Shown here: positions 11,994-23,643 of the stretch, piece after piece
Position numbering within the stretch: the stretch's first letter is position 1
Layout: the number at the start of each line of letters is the position of its first letter
Origin: Maylandia zebra
Taxonomy: Eukaryota > Chordata > Actinopteri > Cichliformes > Cichlidae
DNA length: 64,000 nucleotides
NCBI RefSeq assembly: GCF_041146795.1
Contig: NC_135167.1
Coordinates: 36,432,954-36,496,953, forward strand
Direction: 5' to 3'
The notes under the pieces: generated by a model
What the model was told of the DNA's origin: nothing
The model's database searches: none
The model's input: only the letters and a program-made list of their open reading frames with translations
Made by a program: the position numbers and the translations under genes

Positions 11994-12222
11994 CAAAAAA
12001 TTGGTTAAGGGTTCCCCAAGCTTTCACGCCCCTCATGTTCTTCATGTGCCCACCATTAGAAGCATGCCTATGGAAAAAGTGCGCCGGCACACAGTGCAGT
12101 GCGCTTTATAGGTGTTATCGTGCACTTTCCCAGCCAGGTGTTTTCCTTTTCCCATTCCTCCCTGTACTTTTGCAGCCTTTTTTTTTTCTTTCTCTGAGGG
12201 GAACAAACATTGCTGCTCTAAT

Positions 12223-12878
12223 GCTGGGCTTACACTGTGCGATTTTTGGCCCATTTTGAGCCGATTTTTGAGTCGTGCGGCCGATTTGGTGATCGGCCCG
12301 ATTTTGGCCTTCATCGTGCATCGTGTAGTATACGTGGGGTAACGAGAAGCGATTAACACCTCACGACCAGCTCCCGATCATCAATCGCTCGTGAGGGTGT
12401 CACCACAGCCGCTCACACTGCTCACGCGCAAACACGTAAACGTCGGTGAAAAAGACGGAGCAGCACGGCTGTGCAGCCTGTGATCTGGACACAAGCGATA
12501 GAGGCACAACTTGTAGAACTTTGGAAAGCTCACCCGAGCCTTTTCAATGTGGCATCACAAAATTATCACGACCACAACAACCGTGAAAATAGTTGGATTT
12601 ACATTGCTGCTTTATCACAGCTGCCTGATCAATGCTTTTCATTAGCAATTTAGCAAAGTTGATGGTGGTGGTGTGCGTGTCTGTGTGAGTGAAAGACAGA
12701 GAGGGAGAGAGCGACAGATTTTCTGTTATAACCTTCATTTTATGGAGGCACAGTGTGAGCTCTCAGGTCGCATCAGAGCATCGGGCGGTATAGTGTGAGA
12801 CCCTGCATCGTGACCTACCAACTTCTAACCCCTGTGAGTCAATCGTGCAGTTTGAAAATCGCACAGTGTCTGCCCAGC
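12223..12878. mobile_element. PIF/Harbinger-type deletion derivative
   Basis: Imperfect terminal inverted repeats: gctgggcttacactgtgcga at the left, and at the right the inverse of gctgggcagacactgtgcga. It holds a MADF-like remnant at 12471-12653. MADF/Myb proteins accompany Harbinger transposases, which supports the class. The target duplication is not clean. Confidence 0.65.
12471..12653 (+). pseudogene. MADF-like domain remnant of Harbinger element
   Basis: The 60-residue frame carries WTQAIEAQLVELWKAHPSLF followed by a Tyr-His pair and W-x-x-IA. This is the helix pattern of a MADF DNA-binding domain (LVELW, hPxLF, W..IA). It ends abruptly at a stop, so only the first half of the accessory protein is left. 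Confidence 0.6.
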
Positions 12879-12883
12879 TTTAG

Positions 12884-13258
12884 GTGTACTATCAACCGAG
12901 ACTTGCACCGCAGTGTCGGCATTTGTTTCCCTGTTGGCCATGCTTCTTGTTGTGGTCATCTGTTGTCTTCCAGTATTTTCTCCGCAAGCGACCTTTCCTC
13001 GACCAATGAGATGAGCGGTAATCTGAATTGTCATACTCGAATTGTCATAAGTGTGCTGTCAGCTCATTGGTCACAAAGCAGGAGAGGGGCTGGGAATTAT
13101 GTTTTCAAACAAAGCGTTAATTCCATTAACATTTATAGACTACTTTTGATTCTCACTGTATTACGGGACAAAGTGCGTCCCTTATTAGCTCAATACAGTA
13201 CGTGTACTTTTGTTTCTAAATACGGGACGATTCCGTTTTTTAAGGGACGGTTGGCAAT
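12884..13258. repeat. Unclassified repeat, truncated, abutting LTR-like element
   Basis: The right end reads tttttaagggacggttggca then atccta, the inverse of a start seen in fish DNA transposons (taggattgccaaccgtccc). It cuts into the open frame of the neighbouring LTR-like element, so it marks that element's broken 3' end. Confidence 0.4.
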
Positions 13259-14923
13259 CCTAGGCTCCCCAGACCCTCCAGCTGGCGAGGCAGGATGCTG
13301 GCTGGGTTCTCCTGAACCCCCAGTTGATGTAGACGGCGGCATGGAAGCTGCTGGGTGCTGGGCTGGCTCACCTGAGCCAGCAGCGGAAGCCGATGCAGGA
13401 CCAGCAGGTATGGAGGCCCCCTGCAAAACTGAGAGCGTGGCAGCAGGGTGCGCCAACAGCTGAGCTGCTAAGCGTACAGGGAGCTGAGCTGCTACTTGTG
13501 CAAGTAAAAGCGCATGTGACTGATCTAGAGGCAAAACTAGAGATTGAGCAGGTGGCTGAACTGTGGCCTGCGCCAAGGACTGAGGCATAATCATGCAGAG
13601 AGAGAGAGCAGGTGAAAAACAGTCCATAGTGCCCACAATCTGTAAACAAGCGGCCATGAAATTAGTAGTGTTAATGATCACTGATCCTGAGCCAGCAGTC
13701 TTTACGTTCTCAGAGTCTGAGGCAGTCTTAATTGGCTTAAAGGCAAATGGTCCAGTCTCTTCAGACACAGAAGAATTCAGCATAGGCTGGTTGAATTCAA
13801 TCAATGACAGTTCCTTAAAGTTCAGAGGGGCTGGTCCAGCCACACGAAAAACAAGGATCACAACCTGGCACACAAAAACATGACTTAGACCTTTATGGTG
13901 AGGCTCGAGGACAAACATTAAATACTCAGGTATGTATCTGGTTAATGACAACAGAATGATAGTGGTAAGTGGTACATTTAGATTGTATGGAGAAATGGGT
14001 GCAGATAACGCTGCGCTAGAATCCTTAATGAAAAGAGATGACTTTTCAGATTGTGACTGGGTGGTAACACTGTTATCCCAACATGAAACCTCGTCTAGTG
14101 ATGAGTTTACAGAGCCAGAGAAGACAGACATCACGTTAACTCTGGGAGGGGATAACAGAAGTTCACTAACAGTTAGATTGGACTCCCCACTTTCAGCCAT
14201 GATCACCTGATTGGAGGTGACAGTGCTGGAGTTAAACAGTTCAGAAGCATCCTGCTTAATATTCAGAGGAAAACAGATTTCAGGTTGAGTAATGTTACCG
14301 CTTGGATTTCTATGATCTGAATTCGTGTTGTTGTCAGTGAGTTTCATAGTGAGTCTTTGACCAGCATCTATAGTTTTCAGTTCTTTGCACACAACAGCAG
14401 GCAATACCTTATCACTTGTCACTTCACACACGGTCTGTTCACACTTTAATTCAGGACTGGCCACCTCTGAAATGTCTTTACTTGCTATGAAAGCAGAGGG
14501 GCCTGGAGGAGAAGAAACACAGTCTCTGAAGACAGGCTCCAAAAGAGGGTGTGGCTAGGGAACCAATCAGTTCTGGTACATTGAAATCTTTATTTTGAAC
14601 AAGATCCCCAAACATGACTTTCTCCAGTGACTCAGTAACACCATCATTAGCTTCTTGAAGTGGCTCTGGGGTGAGCAGAGCAGACACAGGAAGGGAGGCA
14701 TCGGTCACACATAGTTCAGTCTGTGATAGAACCCTTGGCACAACATATGTCGCAGAAGAAAGCACCTCCACCCCACCGCCCACACTATTCACATTATGAT
14801 CTGTGAAAGTCTCTTTTAGTCTAAATGCAGCATCAGAGGACTTTACAGGAGTACTAGAATTGTTCACAATTGTTTTAGAAACAAAATCTCCTGTCTGTGG
14901 CTTGGTTAGCAGCGCATTACTTA

Positions 14924-16624
14924 CCGTATTTTCACGACCATAAGACGCACTGTACTAAAAGGCGCAGTCTCAGTTATGTGTGCCATTACTGTATTTAACA
15001 CACACATAAGGCGCACTGGATCATAGGGCGCATACAAGTACCGTATGCGTATTTAAAAATAAAGCGGGAGCAAACCTGAGTTCGGTACCTTACTCACATT
15101 TTTATTACCAGTAATCGTCATCATCAACAACACACAAGCATACAAGTGTGCGTATTTAAAAATAAAGCAGGAGCAAAACAAAGTTTGGTACTCACATTTT
15201 TATCATCAATCAAACCCATCGAAGTCCTCATCCTCTGTGTCTGAATTGAACAGCTGCGCTAAATCTCCATCAAACATGCCAGGTTCACTTTCTTCACTGT
15301 CAGAGTCACTTTCTGTGCCGTGCGGCTCCTCGGAAATGATGCCGGCTTTTGCGAAAGCTCGAACAACAGTGCCAGCAGACATGTTAGCCCAAGCATCTAC
15401 AATCCATTGGCAAATTGTGGCGTAACTCGCCCGGCGCTGCCTTCCACTCTTGGTGAAACTGTCTCCATCGGTCATCCATCGCTCCCAGGCCGCTCGCAGC
15501 CTTACTTTGAACGGGCGGTTCACACCGATGCCCAGCGGTTGGAGTTCCTTTGTCAGGCCTCCCGGAATGACAGCAAGCTCACAGTTCATTTGTTTCACTA
15601 GTTTTTTCACATCGGCTGTGAGATGGGCACGCATAGAGTCACAGATTAAGAGCGATGGTGATGCGTGGAAAAAACCACCTGGTCTCCTTACATACACCTC
15701 CCTCAGCCACTCTTTCATCATTTCCTCATCCATCCAGCCCTTTTCATTTGCCTTAATGATGATTCCTGCTGGAAACTTCTCTTTAGGAAAAGTCTTTCTC
15801 TTAAAAATCTCCATAGGCGGCAGTTTCTGTCCATTAGCATGGCAGCCAAGCACAACAGTAAAAGAAGACTTTTCGTGCCCCGTTGTGCGTATCGCTACCG
15901 TGCTGGTCCCCTTCTTCTCCACAGTGTGACTCACCGGGATGTCAAAAGTGAGCGGGACCTCGTCCATGTTTGTGATGTGGCTGGGCTGGATGTTTTTGTC
16001 GCCGATGTGTTTGCTGCAGTAGGAGCGGAAGATGGCCAGCTTTTCCTTATAATCCGCTGGAAGTTGCTGCGCTACCGTAGTCCCGGTCCTGATGGAAAAA
16101 TGGCACCGTTTCATAAAACGAAAGCACCAAGACGGACCTCCTTGGAAATGTTCAATGTTCATCTCTTCAGCTAGTGAAACTGCTTTTAGCCGAATGGTGA
16201 CCGTCGAAACGCTTCTCCCGCTCGTTCTTTGCTCGATGATCCACCGCTCGAGTCTTTCCTCCAACTCGGGCCACCTCGCCTTATGTCCGCGGAAACTCAG
16301 CTGCGTTTTCTTGACCTGCCGGAGCTTGTTTTCTAGCTTCCTCCATTTGCGAACCATCGATTCGTTAATCTTAAATTCTCTCGCCGCTGCTCGATTTCCA
16401 TGTTCCTCCGCGTAGCTGATGGCCTTCAGTTTAAACTGTGCTTCATAAGCGTGTCTCTTTGCCATTTTCAGGGTTGCGCCCACACTTCACCCTTTAGCGT
16501 TCTCATGGTGTTCTCTACTACGTCCTCCTTACAACACACAGGGCGCACTGCGCTATAGGGCGCGCCGTACTTTTTGAAGAAAATCTAAGACTTTTAAGTG
16601 CGCCTTATGGTCGTGAAAATACGG
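14924..16624 (-). mobile_element. pogo/Tigger-type DNA transposon, full length
   Basis: A 1.7-kb element with near-perfect inverted repeats of about 28 bp (ccgtattttcacgaccataa at the left, its inverse at the right), flanked by the TA duplications expected of Tc1/mariner relatives (14922-14923 and 16625-16626). It encodes one uninterrupted transposase on the minus strand and lies inside an ORF of another element. Confidence 0.92.
15206..16483 (-). CDS. pogo-family transposase, full length, catalytic Asp lost
   Basis: A 425-residue transposase in one open frame. Residues 8-55 form a psq/brinker-type helix-turn-helix (EHGNRAAAREFKINESMVRK). Residues 62-135 are a CENP-B-type DNA-binding domain (ARWPELEERLERWI). 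Residues 145-330 are the DDE domain. The first two catalytic Asp are D174 (NMDEVP) and D282 (ICDSMRAH). The third position, expected as D in LQPLDVxxNxPFK, is Gly 318 (LQPLGIGVNRPFK; codon at 15530-15532, GGC). The tail is acidic (SDTEDEDFDGFD). Met 7 at 16465 is an equally good start. Length and intactness suggest a young copy, but the Gly should abolish strand transfer. Confidence 0.9.
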   Translation of the reverse strand: MGATLKMAKRHAYEAQFKLKAISYAEEHGNRAAAREFKINESMVRKWRKLENKLRQVKKTQLSFRGHKARWPELEERLERWIIEQRTSGRSVSTVTIRLKAVSLAEEMNIEHFQGGPSWCFRFMKRCHFSIRTGTTVAQQLPADYKEKLAIFRSYCSKHIGDKNIQPSHITNMDEVPLTFDIPVSHTVEKKGTSTVAIRTTGHEKSSFTVVLGCHANGQKLPPMEIFKRKTFPKEKFPAGIIIKANEKGWMDEEMMKEWLREVYVRRPGGFFHASPSLLICDSMRAHLTADVKKLVKQMNCELAVIPGGLTKELQPLGIGVNRPFKVRLRAAWERWMTDGDSFTKSGRQRRASYATICQWIVDAWANMSAGTVVRAFAKAGIISEEPHGTESDSDSEESEPGMFDGDLAQLFNSDTEDEDFDGFD

Positions 16625-17998
16625 TAGCTGAAACTCAGCACTGTCTAACTCTGAACAAACGTCTTCACAAACAGGAGGACACATGACACAGGATTCCCCG
16701 TCAGCGCAGCAGCTGAGCCGTCAATCTCCTGTTTGGAAGGGCGTGACAAAAACACAGGCTGAAACTCTCCAGTGCTGGAATTCACAGTCTGTGTGGGTCT
16801 TACTCCTTGTGCATAGAAGCCAGACGAACAGACCACACCATTCTCAGTACTACAGTCGGCCATCTTCACACTATGAGTCTCTTTTAACTTTGACTCTTGA
16901 ATCTGTAATTCTGAATCTAGTTCATCTTCTAATGTTTCAACGAAGACTGGTGATGAAAGACTGCATTCACTCACCTCCAGTCGTTGCGCAGCGCGACGGC
17001 GACACGAACGCCGTTTCTTCTTGATGGTGGTTTCCAATGAACCAGACAGCGGTTCCTCATGCACCATTGCAGAGGCTGGGGAACTAGGTGCTGACAGAGC
17101 GGTAGGGGAGAGTTTCTGGCAGCTCAGGGGGCCCCCGAGAGCCAGGCAAGTTCCCCGGAAAATCTTGTCATAGTTAGGAGTGAACCACGGCTTCCACCGG
17201 AGCTCTTCCCCTAGTTGAGCGCATGCAGCGCACTGCCGCTCCTCGAGGTTGAAATCCATGACCTCCACAGCATCCTTGTGCTGCTCAGTGGAGGCAAGAC
17301 ATGCCGTAGCAATGCACGACGGCGACGTGAACGCCGCTTCCTCTTTGAAGCGGCCGTGGACAAAACTTGAATTTCCCCTCGTCCTCCAACCACATCCGTG
17401 CCAGATAGGAAACAGGAGATGAGTAGTCCGATTGAGGCGGCGAAGGTGAGTGGCCGGTCCGAAGCGGGGCGACTGGCGAGAGCTCCTCCACGAAAATGAG
17501 CCAGGGCTTCCAACGGAGCTCTTCCTCCCGAAAGGCTCGTAACACTTGCTGCCGCTCATCGTCACCAAAATTGATGGCCTCCACCACCTCTGTGCAGCTT
17601 GACTGTGGCGGAGATGAGGAAGCCGATGAATGGTGAGACGCTGGCAGAGCAGTGGCGAGCTTCAGCATTCCAACTCTGACTGCCTCTGGCTCACGAGGCA
17701 GCGGCGACGACACCCGTTTACGGGGTGAATTCGTGGGTGCTGCTGCGGCTTTCAACACTCTCTAAGCCAGCGATGGGTGCGAAGCTCCTCCTTCAGGGGG
17801 GCCAGAGAGTCGAATGCCTCAAAAAGCTGGGGAAACTGCCGGAGCTGCGACAGGATGGCGTCTATAGCCGCCAACACAGTGGACACCACTCTGGGGTCCA
17901 TGCACCCGCAGATGCGTGTCATGAGCTGGCTGATCCGCTGCAGCTCCTCCCCCATCTCATCTGGACTGTCCGCTGGGTCTGACATGGTCAGGTCGTGC

Positions 17999-18730
17999 TG
18001 TCACGGCGGGGTGCGCCGGTGTGTAGATGAGGTAGACCCAAAAGCAGATACAGTGAAGACAGAACTAAGTCCAAAAATAAAGCGAGCCTTTGTTGTGGCT
18101 GATGGCATGAGAACAACTCTAGAGACACACTGAAACTGGGAAAACTAAGGGGACTAAGAACACTGTGTAAACTAAATGACAATGACACTCTGTGAAAGAA
18201 CTATGAAAAACTATGAACACAGAGTAACTAGGAATGCTATGAAATACAGTGAAACAATGAGGGAAAACTTATTAAATCTGTGGTGAGGATAACACACAAC
18301 CTGACAAAGAACAGTAAGAGACAAAGGACTTAAATATACACATAAGGTGATCAGGGGGAGTGGAGACACATGAGGAAACAGCTGACTAGGATGAACATAA
18401 TGATGCACAGGAAATGTAAACCAAAACACAAAGACATGGAAACTGGACTTTCATAATAAACAGGAAAACATGATAAGAAGCAGGCATGACACAAACTTGA
18501 CAACATTAACCAGGCAGGCAAGAAACATGACCAATAACACACAATAAACAACATGGGGAACTTTACATGTTGTAAAGTTCCCCATGTTGACACAAAGAAA
18601 TTAAGAAACAAAGGACTAATAGCAACCTAGAAATTGACTGGATGAGCTAAACTGAAACTAGAACACAAATTAATACAAAATGACACATTAACAACCCACA
18701 CACTGGCTCCCATGACCCAGTACCGTGACA
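17999..18730 (-). mobile_element. Putative LTR of non-autonomous retroelement
   Basis: A 732-bp block that begins TGTCACGG and ends CCGTGACA on either strand, like short LTR ends. It lies directly upstream of the long minus-strand ORF, as a 5' LTR would. No tRNA primer site starting TGG is seen and no partner LTR remains at the other end, so the label is tentative. A nearby solo LTR (62784-63434) has a similar start. Confidence 0.5.
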
Positions 18731-19566
18731 GACTCATTAATGTTGAATTCTCTGGCAGCTGCTCTATTCCCATGTTGTTGCAGTATATTAATGACTAACC
18801 TCGTATTGTGGATGAATAATCTCAGTTGTTCTCCTGACTGAAGTTTGGTCCGTTTACAGCATCCTGCCATGCGATTGCATTTGTCCCTAACCATCGGGAA
18901 CCCTCAGGCTAACTTTTATCAAGGGGAAAAAAGTTAGCGTTCATCCTCCAGCTTCACTGTGTTTATGCTATGCTAACATAACTGTGTCGCTAGCCACCAC
19001 GTAGCACATCATTATATACCAGCTAGCCCAACTTCGGTAACCCTACAAACGTCACTGCTGTTTAGTTTTCTGTCTTCATTTATGTTGGAAGTGATAGCAG
19101 AGCTGTACGTTTGAAATTTTCAGAAATCTCTCACTCAGAACATGTTATATCATGATTAGGTGGAAACTAGTGAGCTAACTTCCTGCTAACTTCTAACTCA
19201 GTGAAATGTAATAAATTCCTTTTTCATGGATGCCTGGATGTTAAACTTAGTTGTTTCACCTGGTAAAGCAGCAACGCTGATGATTTTATTAAAGATGAAA
19301 GAATTTCAGACTTTGGGACCTGAAGCGGATGGAGTTTAGGACCCAGATTATTCCGCGAGGCTCCTGACTACGGTAGCCGTAATGCTCCAACAATCCATCA
19401 AGCGGTGCGGCTTTGTAGCTTACCAACATTTTTTGACAGATATTTGACCACATAAAATCAGTTCGAGGTCAGTAAGGACAACCAGAATTCATACATAAGG
19501 CACACTGTCGATTTTTGAGAAAATAAAAGGATTTTAAGTGCACCTTATTGTCTGAAAAATATTGTA
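18731..19566 (-). mobile_element. Truncated pogo-like element
   Basis: The minus strand near 18770-18725 encodes QHGNRAAAREFNINES, almost the same as residues 28-42 of the 425-aa pogo transposase. The right end (ttttaagtgcaccttattgtctgaaaaatattgta) is a decayed pogo terminal repeat. The left part is cut off by the LTR-like sequence. A related end lies at 47071-47219. Confidence 0.6.
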
Positions 19567-22146
19567 ATATTTCCTGGGCCCTGTGGTTGATATTCTGCCT
19601 CTCTCCATTAAAATGAGACAACCATATAGATTACAGGCTGTTCCCTTCTTTGTAAGTGAGCACACTTACTGATTCAGGGCATGAAAGGATTATTTCCCCC
19701 ACTGTTCATATAACCTTAACCACATTATATAGGGCAGAAACAAGCATGATTCAGATGTGTGAACCCACATGTGCACAAAAATATAACTTTAATCAGCACA
19801 CACAGATAAATTCACACTCGCAGTCACACATTTCTTCTGATACACACCACCAACAACCCACGCAGCAGAGACTACACAAAAACGCACACCACCACCCACA
19901 TGACAAAGTTATATAGGCCACATGAGCACGCATGCACAAACACACACACTATTACTGTATTTTAAATCCCCAGTAACCACTCAACAGCTAGATCCACTCC
20001 AAGAAATTCTGCCAGATTTGTTCATCGTTCTTCTCTTTCTCCACCTTTCCTCCATTTTCTCTCCCTCCTCTTGTCCTCCTTCTCTCTCCCATCTCAATCG
20101 TCAGGTATCGATCTGTTTCCAGGGAGGAGAAATCAGCCCTTCTCCTCCCTCTATTTTTAGACGCGGGGCATATCTCGGGGAGAACCACAACACGAGAGAA
20201 AATGGACTAGAAGCACCAACTCTACTGACAACACAAGATGGTGCTTAATCTGATGGCGAGCTGATATTAGAAAAGAATAAAGACAAAGCTCGTAAAGCAA
20301 TGAACCTGCCAAGGATTCGCTGTCTCTGAGGACATTTGGTTCACTGCGGTGCAATCCATGACACCACACTGATATGCATTTGTAGTATTTTAACTAACTT
20401 CTACAAGAGAAATTCTCTGTGAGACTCTTTTAAAATCCTCTCTACAAACTCAAAAATGCATGAAGGTCAATCTAAGAATAAGGCTGGTTTTGAAATCCCC
20501 CACAGGCTGACCTTTGGAGACAAAGAGGAGTTTGGCTCACATGTTTCTGCTGTCTGAAAAACACACAGATATTTCTGTGTGTTCCTCAGTGTCTCTGCTT
20601 AATCTGTGGATCACAGAGAGTGTAGATATTAGAAATCACATGGTGAAAAAACTATTATTCAACTGAGTATGATAGCTTATGATTTTACCTCTACAAACAA
20701 TCATTATGGCCTTTTAAGAACAAACACAGATGAGTATTTAAAACCCCTTTGAATCCATCACATCTGTGCAAGCCCGTTTTATTTTCAACCCCATCGAACA
20801 ACAAGATGAGACTTTTTGAGTAAAGCTACTTAGATTTGGGGAAACAATTTGTTCAGGGAGGCCATGAAATCAAGCTCAGCTGATTCTTTCTCTAACTGCT
20901 CTGCCTATAGTTGCTTACACCAACAAGCCACTTTGCAACCCACCTTAACCCAGTTCCTACTTTGATGACTTAAATTGAATGAATATCTTATCAGTTTTCA
21001 CCAATGCCTACTATCAGTTTGGGGATCTTGGAGTTTTTCTTCTCCACCTCTCGCTCCATGTATGCACATATTGGCAAATACAAATGACTGCAGATGGTGG
21101 TTTTCTTGGCTAATGCACAAATCTCTGAATCTCTTGGGAAGATGGATGCCTTTTCAAATGCAGGATGCTTTGTGTTTTGTGTTTTAGCCATCAGAAAATA
21201 CAGCAGCTCTGTAACACTCATGCTGTGTATACAGTGAACAGACACACAACCAGCTCTGTGCTGCTGCTTTATCACTCAGCTGAGTGGTGGGGAGTCCCGT
21301 ACAGACAGTGATTGATCCCCTCTAGGATCAGAGCTCTTTTGATAAGATTGCTGCGACTGTCACTGAGGCATGCAACCTTTCATCTTCTGTGATAATGTTG
21401 ATTTTCCAGCAAGGTGAAGGACTTGGAGTTAAACTGGCAGAACACAACAGTGCAAAAGCACATGATTCATACTCCATGTATTTTATGGCAAATACATTAA
21501 TTACACAACTTGCTTTTGTAGTTAACCAAATGCCAAGAAGGTGGAAAACATTCATTAGGAAAAGAAGTTTCAAAAAATCTTCTGTCTGTATTTTGTCGTA
21601 GACTGTACAAAATACAGCTGGAGCCTCCACAGCTGCAAAATGAACTTTGACTCTTCCGCTACCATCTGCACTGTGTTTACTGTAACGGAAAGAAGAGGTG
21701 AGGTAATCCTGTACCTCCAGCACATTTGGTGTGTTGATGTTCAGTTGCAAATAGTTGAACACACACTAGTCTACCACTCTCAGGTATTCTGAAAGCTCAT
21801 CCGGTATCCGGTAGCTGCAGATCCTGTTCTGAATATGAGATGCCACTGCCTATGTGTACAGGGGGCAGAGTGAAAAGGGAATAAGACACAGTTCCTTGCA
21901 GTGGCCGTCCAAACTTCTGTGTCTGACACAGTTTTAAATGTGAATGTGCTAGCGTACAGTAATCTGTGTTTAACGCAGTTCTGACCAGTGAGGAAATATC
22001 TCAGCTATAAGTGTTTCATGTTCTGCATCTGCGTTAAAAATCCAAGTTTATGCTTTTATTTTGATACATATAAGAAAACTATTCTGGAGGTCTTCAAAAC
22101 AACACTCTGAAAGGATTAAGAGGTGTATCAATGTGCAGGACAGTCA
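19567..22146. other. No gene seen
   Basis: Intergenic DNA with CA-rich and pyrimidine-rich stretches (19780-20150). Open frames are short and lack splice-flanked, protein-like sequence. Confidence 0.5.
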
Positions 22147-22154
22147 TTCAGGAC

Positions 22155-22941
22155 CAGTGTTGGGTAAGTTACTTTAAAAAAGTAATTAATTACTAATTAC
22201 TAATTACTTAGTCAATATTGTATTTAAAATACTTATCTAATTACTGTGTCAGAAAAGTAACTTAATTACTAAATAAGTAATTTAACTAAATACTTCTTAA
22301 AATCCCTATAAACCTTGAATGGGCAAACAATAGAAATTAAACTCTTTAAATAATAAATACATTTTTTTAAAGACGGAGACTCTACAGTACGCAGCGGTAG
22401 CATCTCTTCCACAATGTAGCCCGCAATCATTTTTTAAGCTCACCTTCAGACGCTTTCTGTGCTGCTGAAGTAAAATCACGTTTTGCCTGCTTAGCAGGAG
22501 TTGTCGCGGTGTTATCCATGGATGATGAACAAGGATCACTCAGAAGTGTTCGTCTATGCTCTCGTGTCAGGTGCTTCAGTAGATTACTCGTGCTATTAAC
22601 AGCGGCCGATAGTTTTTTCTCCCCAAGACATAGCTTACATTTTACTGTAATGTTCTTGTCTGCTTGTTTCAGAAAAGTGAAGAGATGTCCATTTCATAAA
22701 ACAGCCACTCGCTTCAGCCGAGTCCGACATCTTCCGCTTTAGAATACGACTATGCAGCAAACTGGTGCGAAATGACGCGCAGCTGCACTACAGCGGTGTT
22801 AAAGCAGCAGAGCTTACTTCTACGTTGTAAGTACATTGTAAGTAACTGTAATTAAAATACCTAAAAATGAACAGTAATTAGTTACTCTACTTTTTCAGTG
22901 GAAAAGTAATTTAATTACAGTACGCATTACACCCAACACTG
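22155..22941 (-). mobile_element. hAT transposon derivative with BED finger remnant
   Basis: Termini cagtgttgggtaagttac and acacccaacactg, with a perfect 8-bp duplication ttcaggac at 22147-22154 and 22942-22949. At 787 bp it is too short for a transposase, but it retains a BED-type zinc finger on the minus strand. Confidence 0.88.
22541..22653 (-). pseudogene. BED zinc finger fragment of hAT element
   Basis: Translation gives VKCKLCLGEKKLS, then NSTSNLLKHLTREH: the C-x2-C ... H-x4-H pattern of the BED finger found at the N-terminus of hAT transposases and ZBED proteins. The catalytic domain is absent. Confidence 0.75.
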
Positions 22942-22949
22942 TTCAGGAC

Positions 22950-23643
22950 ATTTTGAAATGTGCTGAAGACACTGGAGAAATCAAAGAGCATCATTTGGAC
23001 AGCCCCTCCTGTCCTGTCCAGATGGATGTAGGCACGGTGGATTAGGTGTATCGCGGCAGCGCCAACTCGTACATCCGGTTGGTTGGCGAACTGAGTAATG
23101 AATCAGTCCCCGTGGATTTTCCCAGAACATGTTTCCTGGCACTTTGAAACAGCTAGTACTGACACGGATATTTGCATACCATGGAGTTTAAGAACTCACC
23201 GAATATCTGGACAACTACAGATAAACTACTGAGCAGTCTGAAGGCAAGACAAAAGAGGCAGTTTGATGGCAGCATTTACATGTTTGTTTGTTTGTTTTTT
23301 GCTTATTGTAATTTGTTTTTCATGTGTTCAGTTCCACCTGATTCTACAGTGTATGTAAACACAGCTCTGGCCTACTTCTGTTGTTGCCCTGAGACAAAAA
23401 GCCAGAAAACACAAACAGTATTTAAGGGGAATGAGGGTAGGAGATGTTTTACTCCAGTACATAGTAAATCCTCTGGCACATGGAAGAACAGACGTCTTTT
23501 GTTAAAAGGAACATATCCAGGACTCACTGGGACCATAACGGGATCTCCCAGTCTGCTCAGACTACTCAGTATTCCCCTCAGAAGAAGCTGCTGGACTCGT
23601 AAGCTGTTCAAAAAGGGAATTCTGGCTTCAGCCCAGTTAAATA
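22950..23643. other. No gene seen
   Basis: The open frame at 23172-23678 lacks any motif I recognise and runs into a transposon end, so it is not called. Confidence 0.45.

Larger units (their letters stand above)
13259..17985 (-). pseudogene. Long Ser/Thr/Pro-rich ORF of LTR-like element, split by pogo
   Basis: A long minus-strand reading frame starting at 17985 (MSDPADSPDEMGEELQRISQ), 13 bp inside the LTR-like sequence. It continues with frameshifts to 13259. Visible parts are a short helical N-terminus, a twice-occurring module ending EELRWKPW (near 17510 and 17190), two Arg/Lys-rich runs, a long acidic Ser/Thr-rich region, an Ala/Leu-rich stretch and tandem GSGEPxQHPA repeats at the C-terminal end (13380-13260). 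The pogo transposon at 14924-16624 sits inside it. Joining the flanks across the TA keeps the local frame open. No reverse transcriptase, protease, RNase H or integrase motif is seen. Gag-like by position only. Confidence 0.5.
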
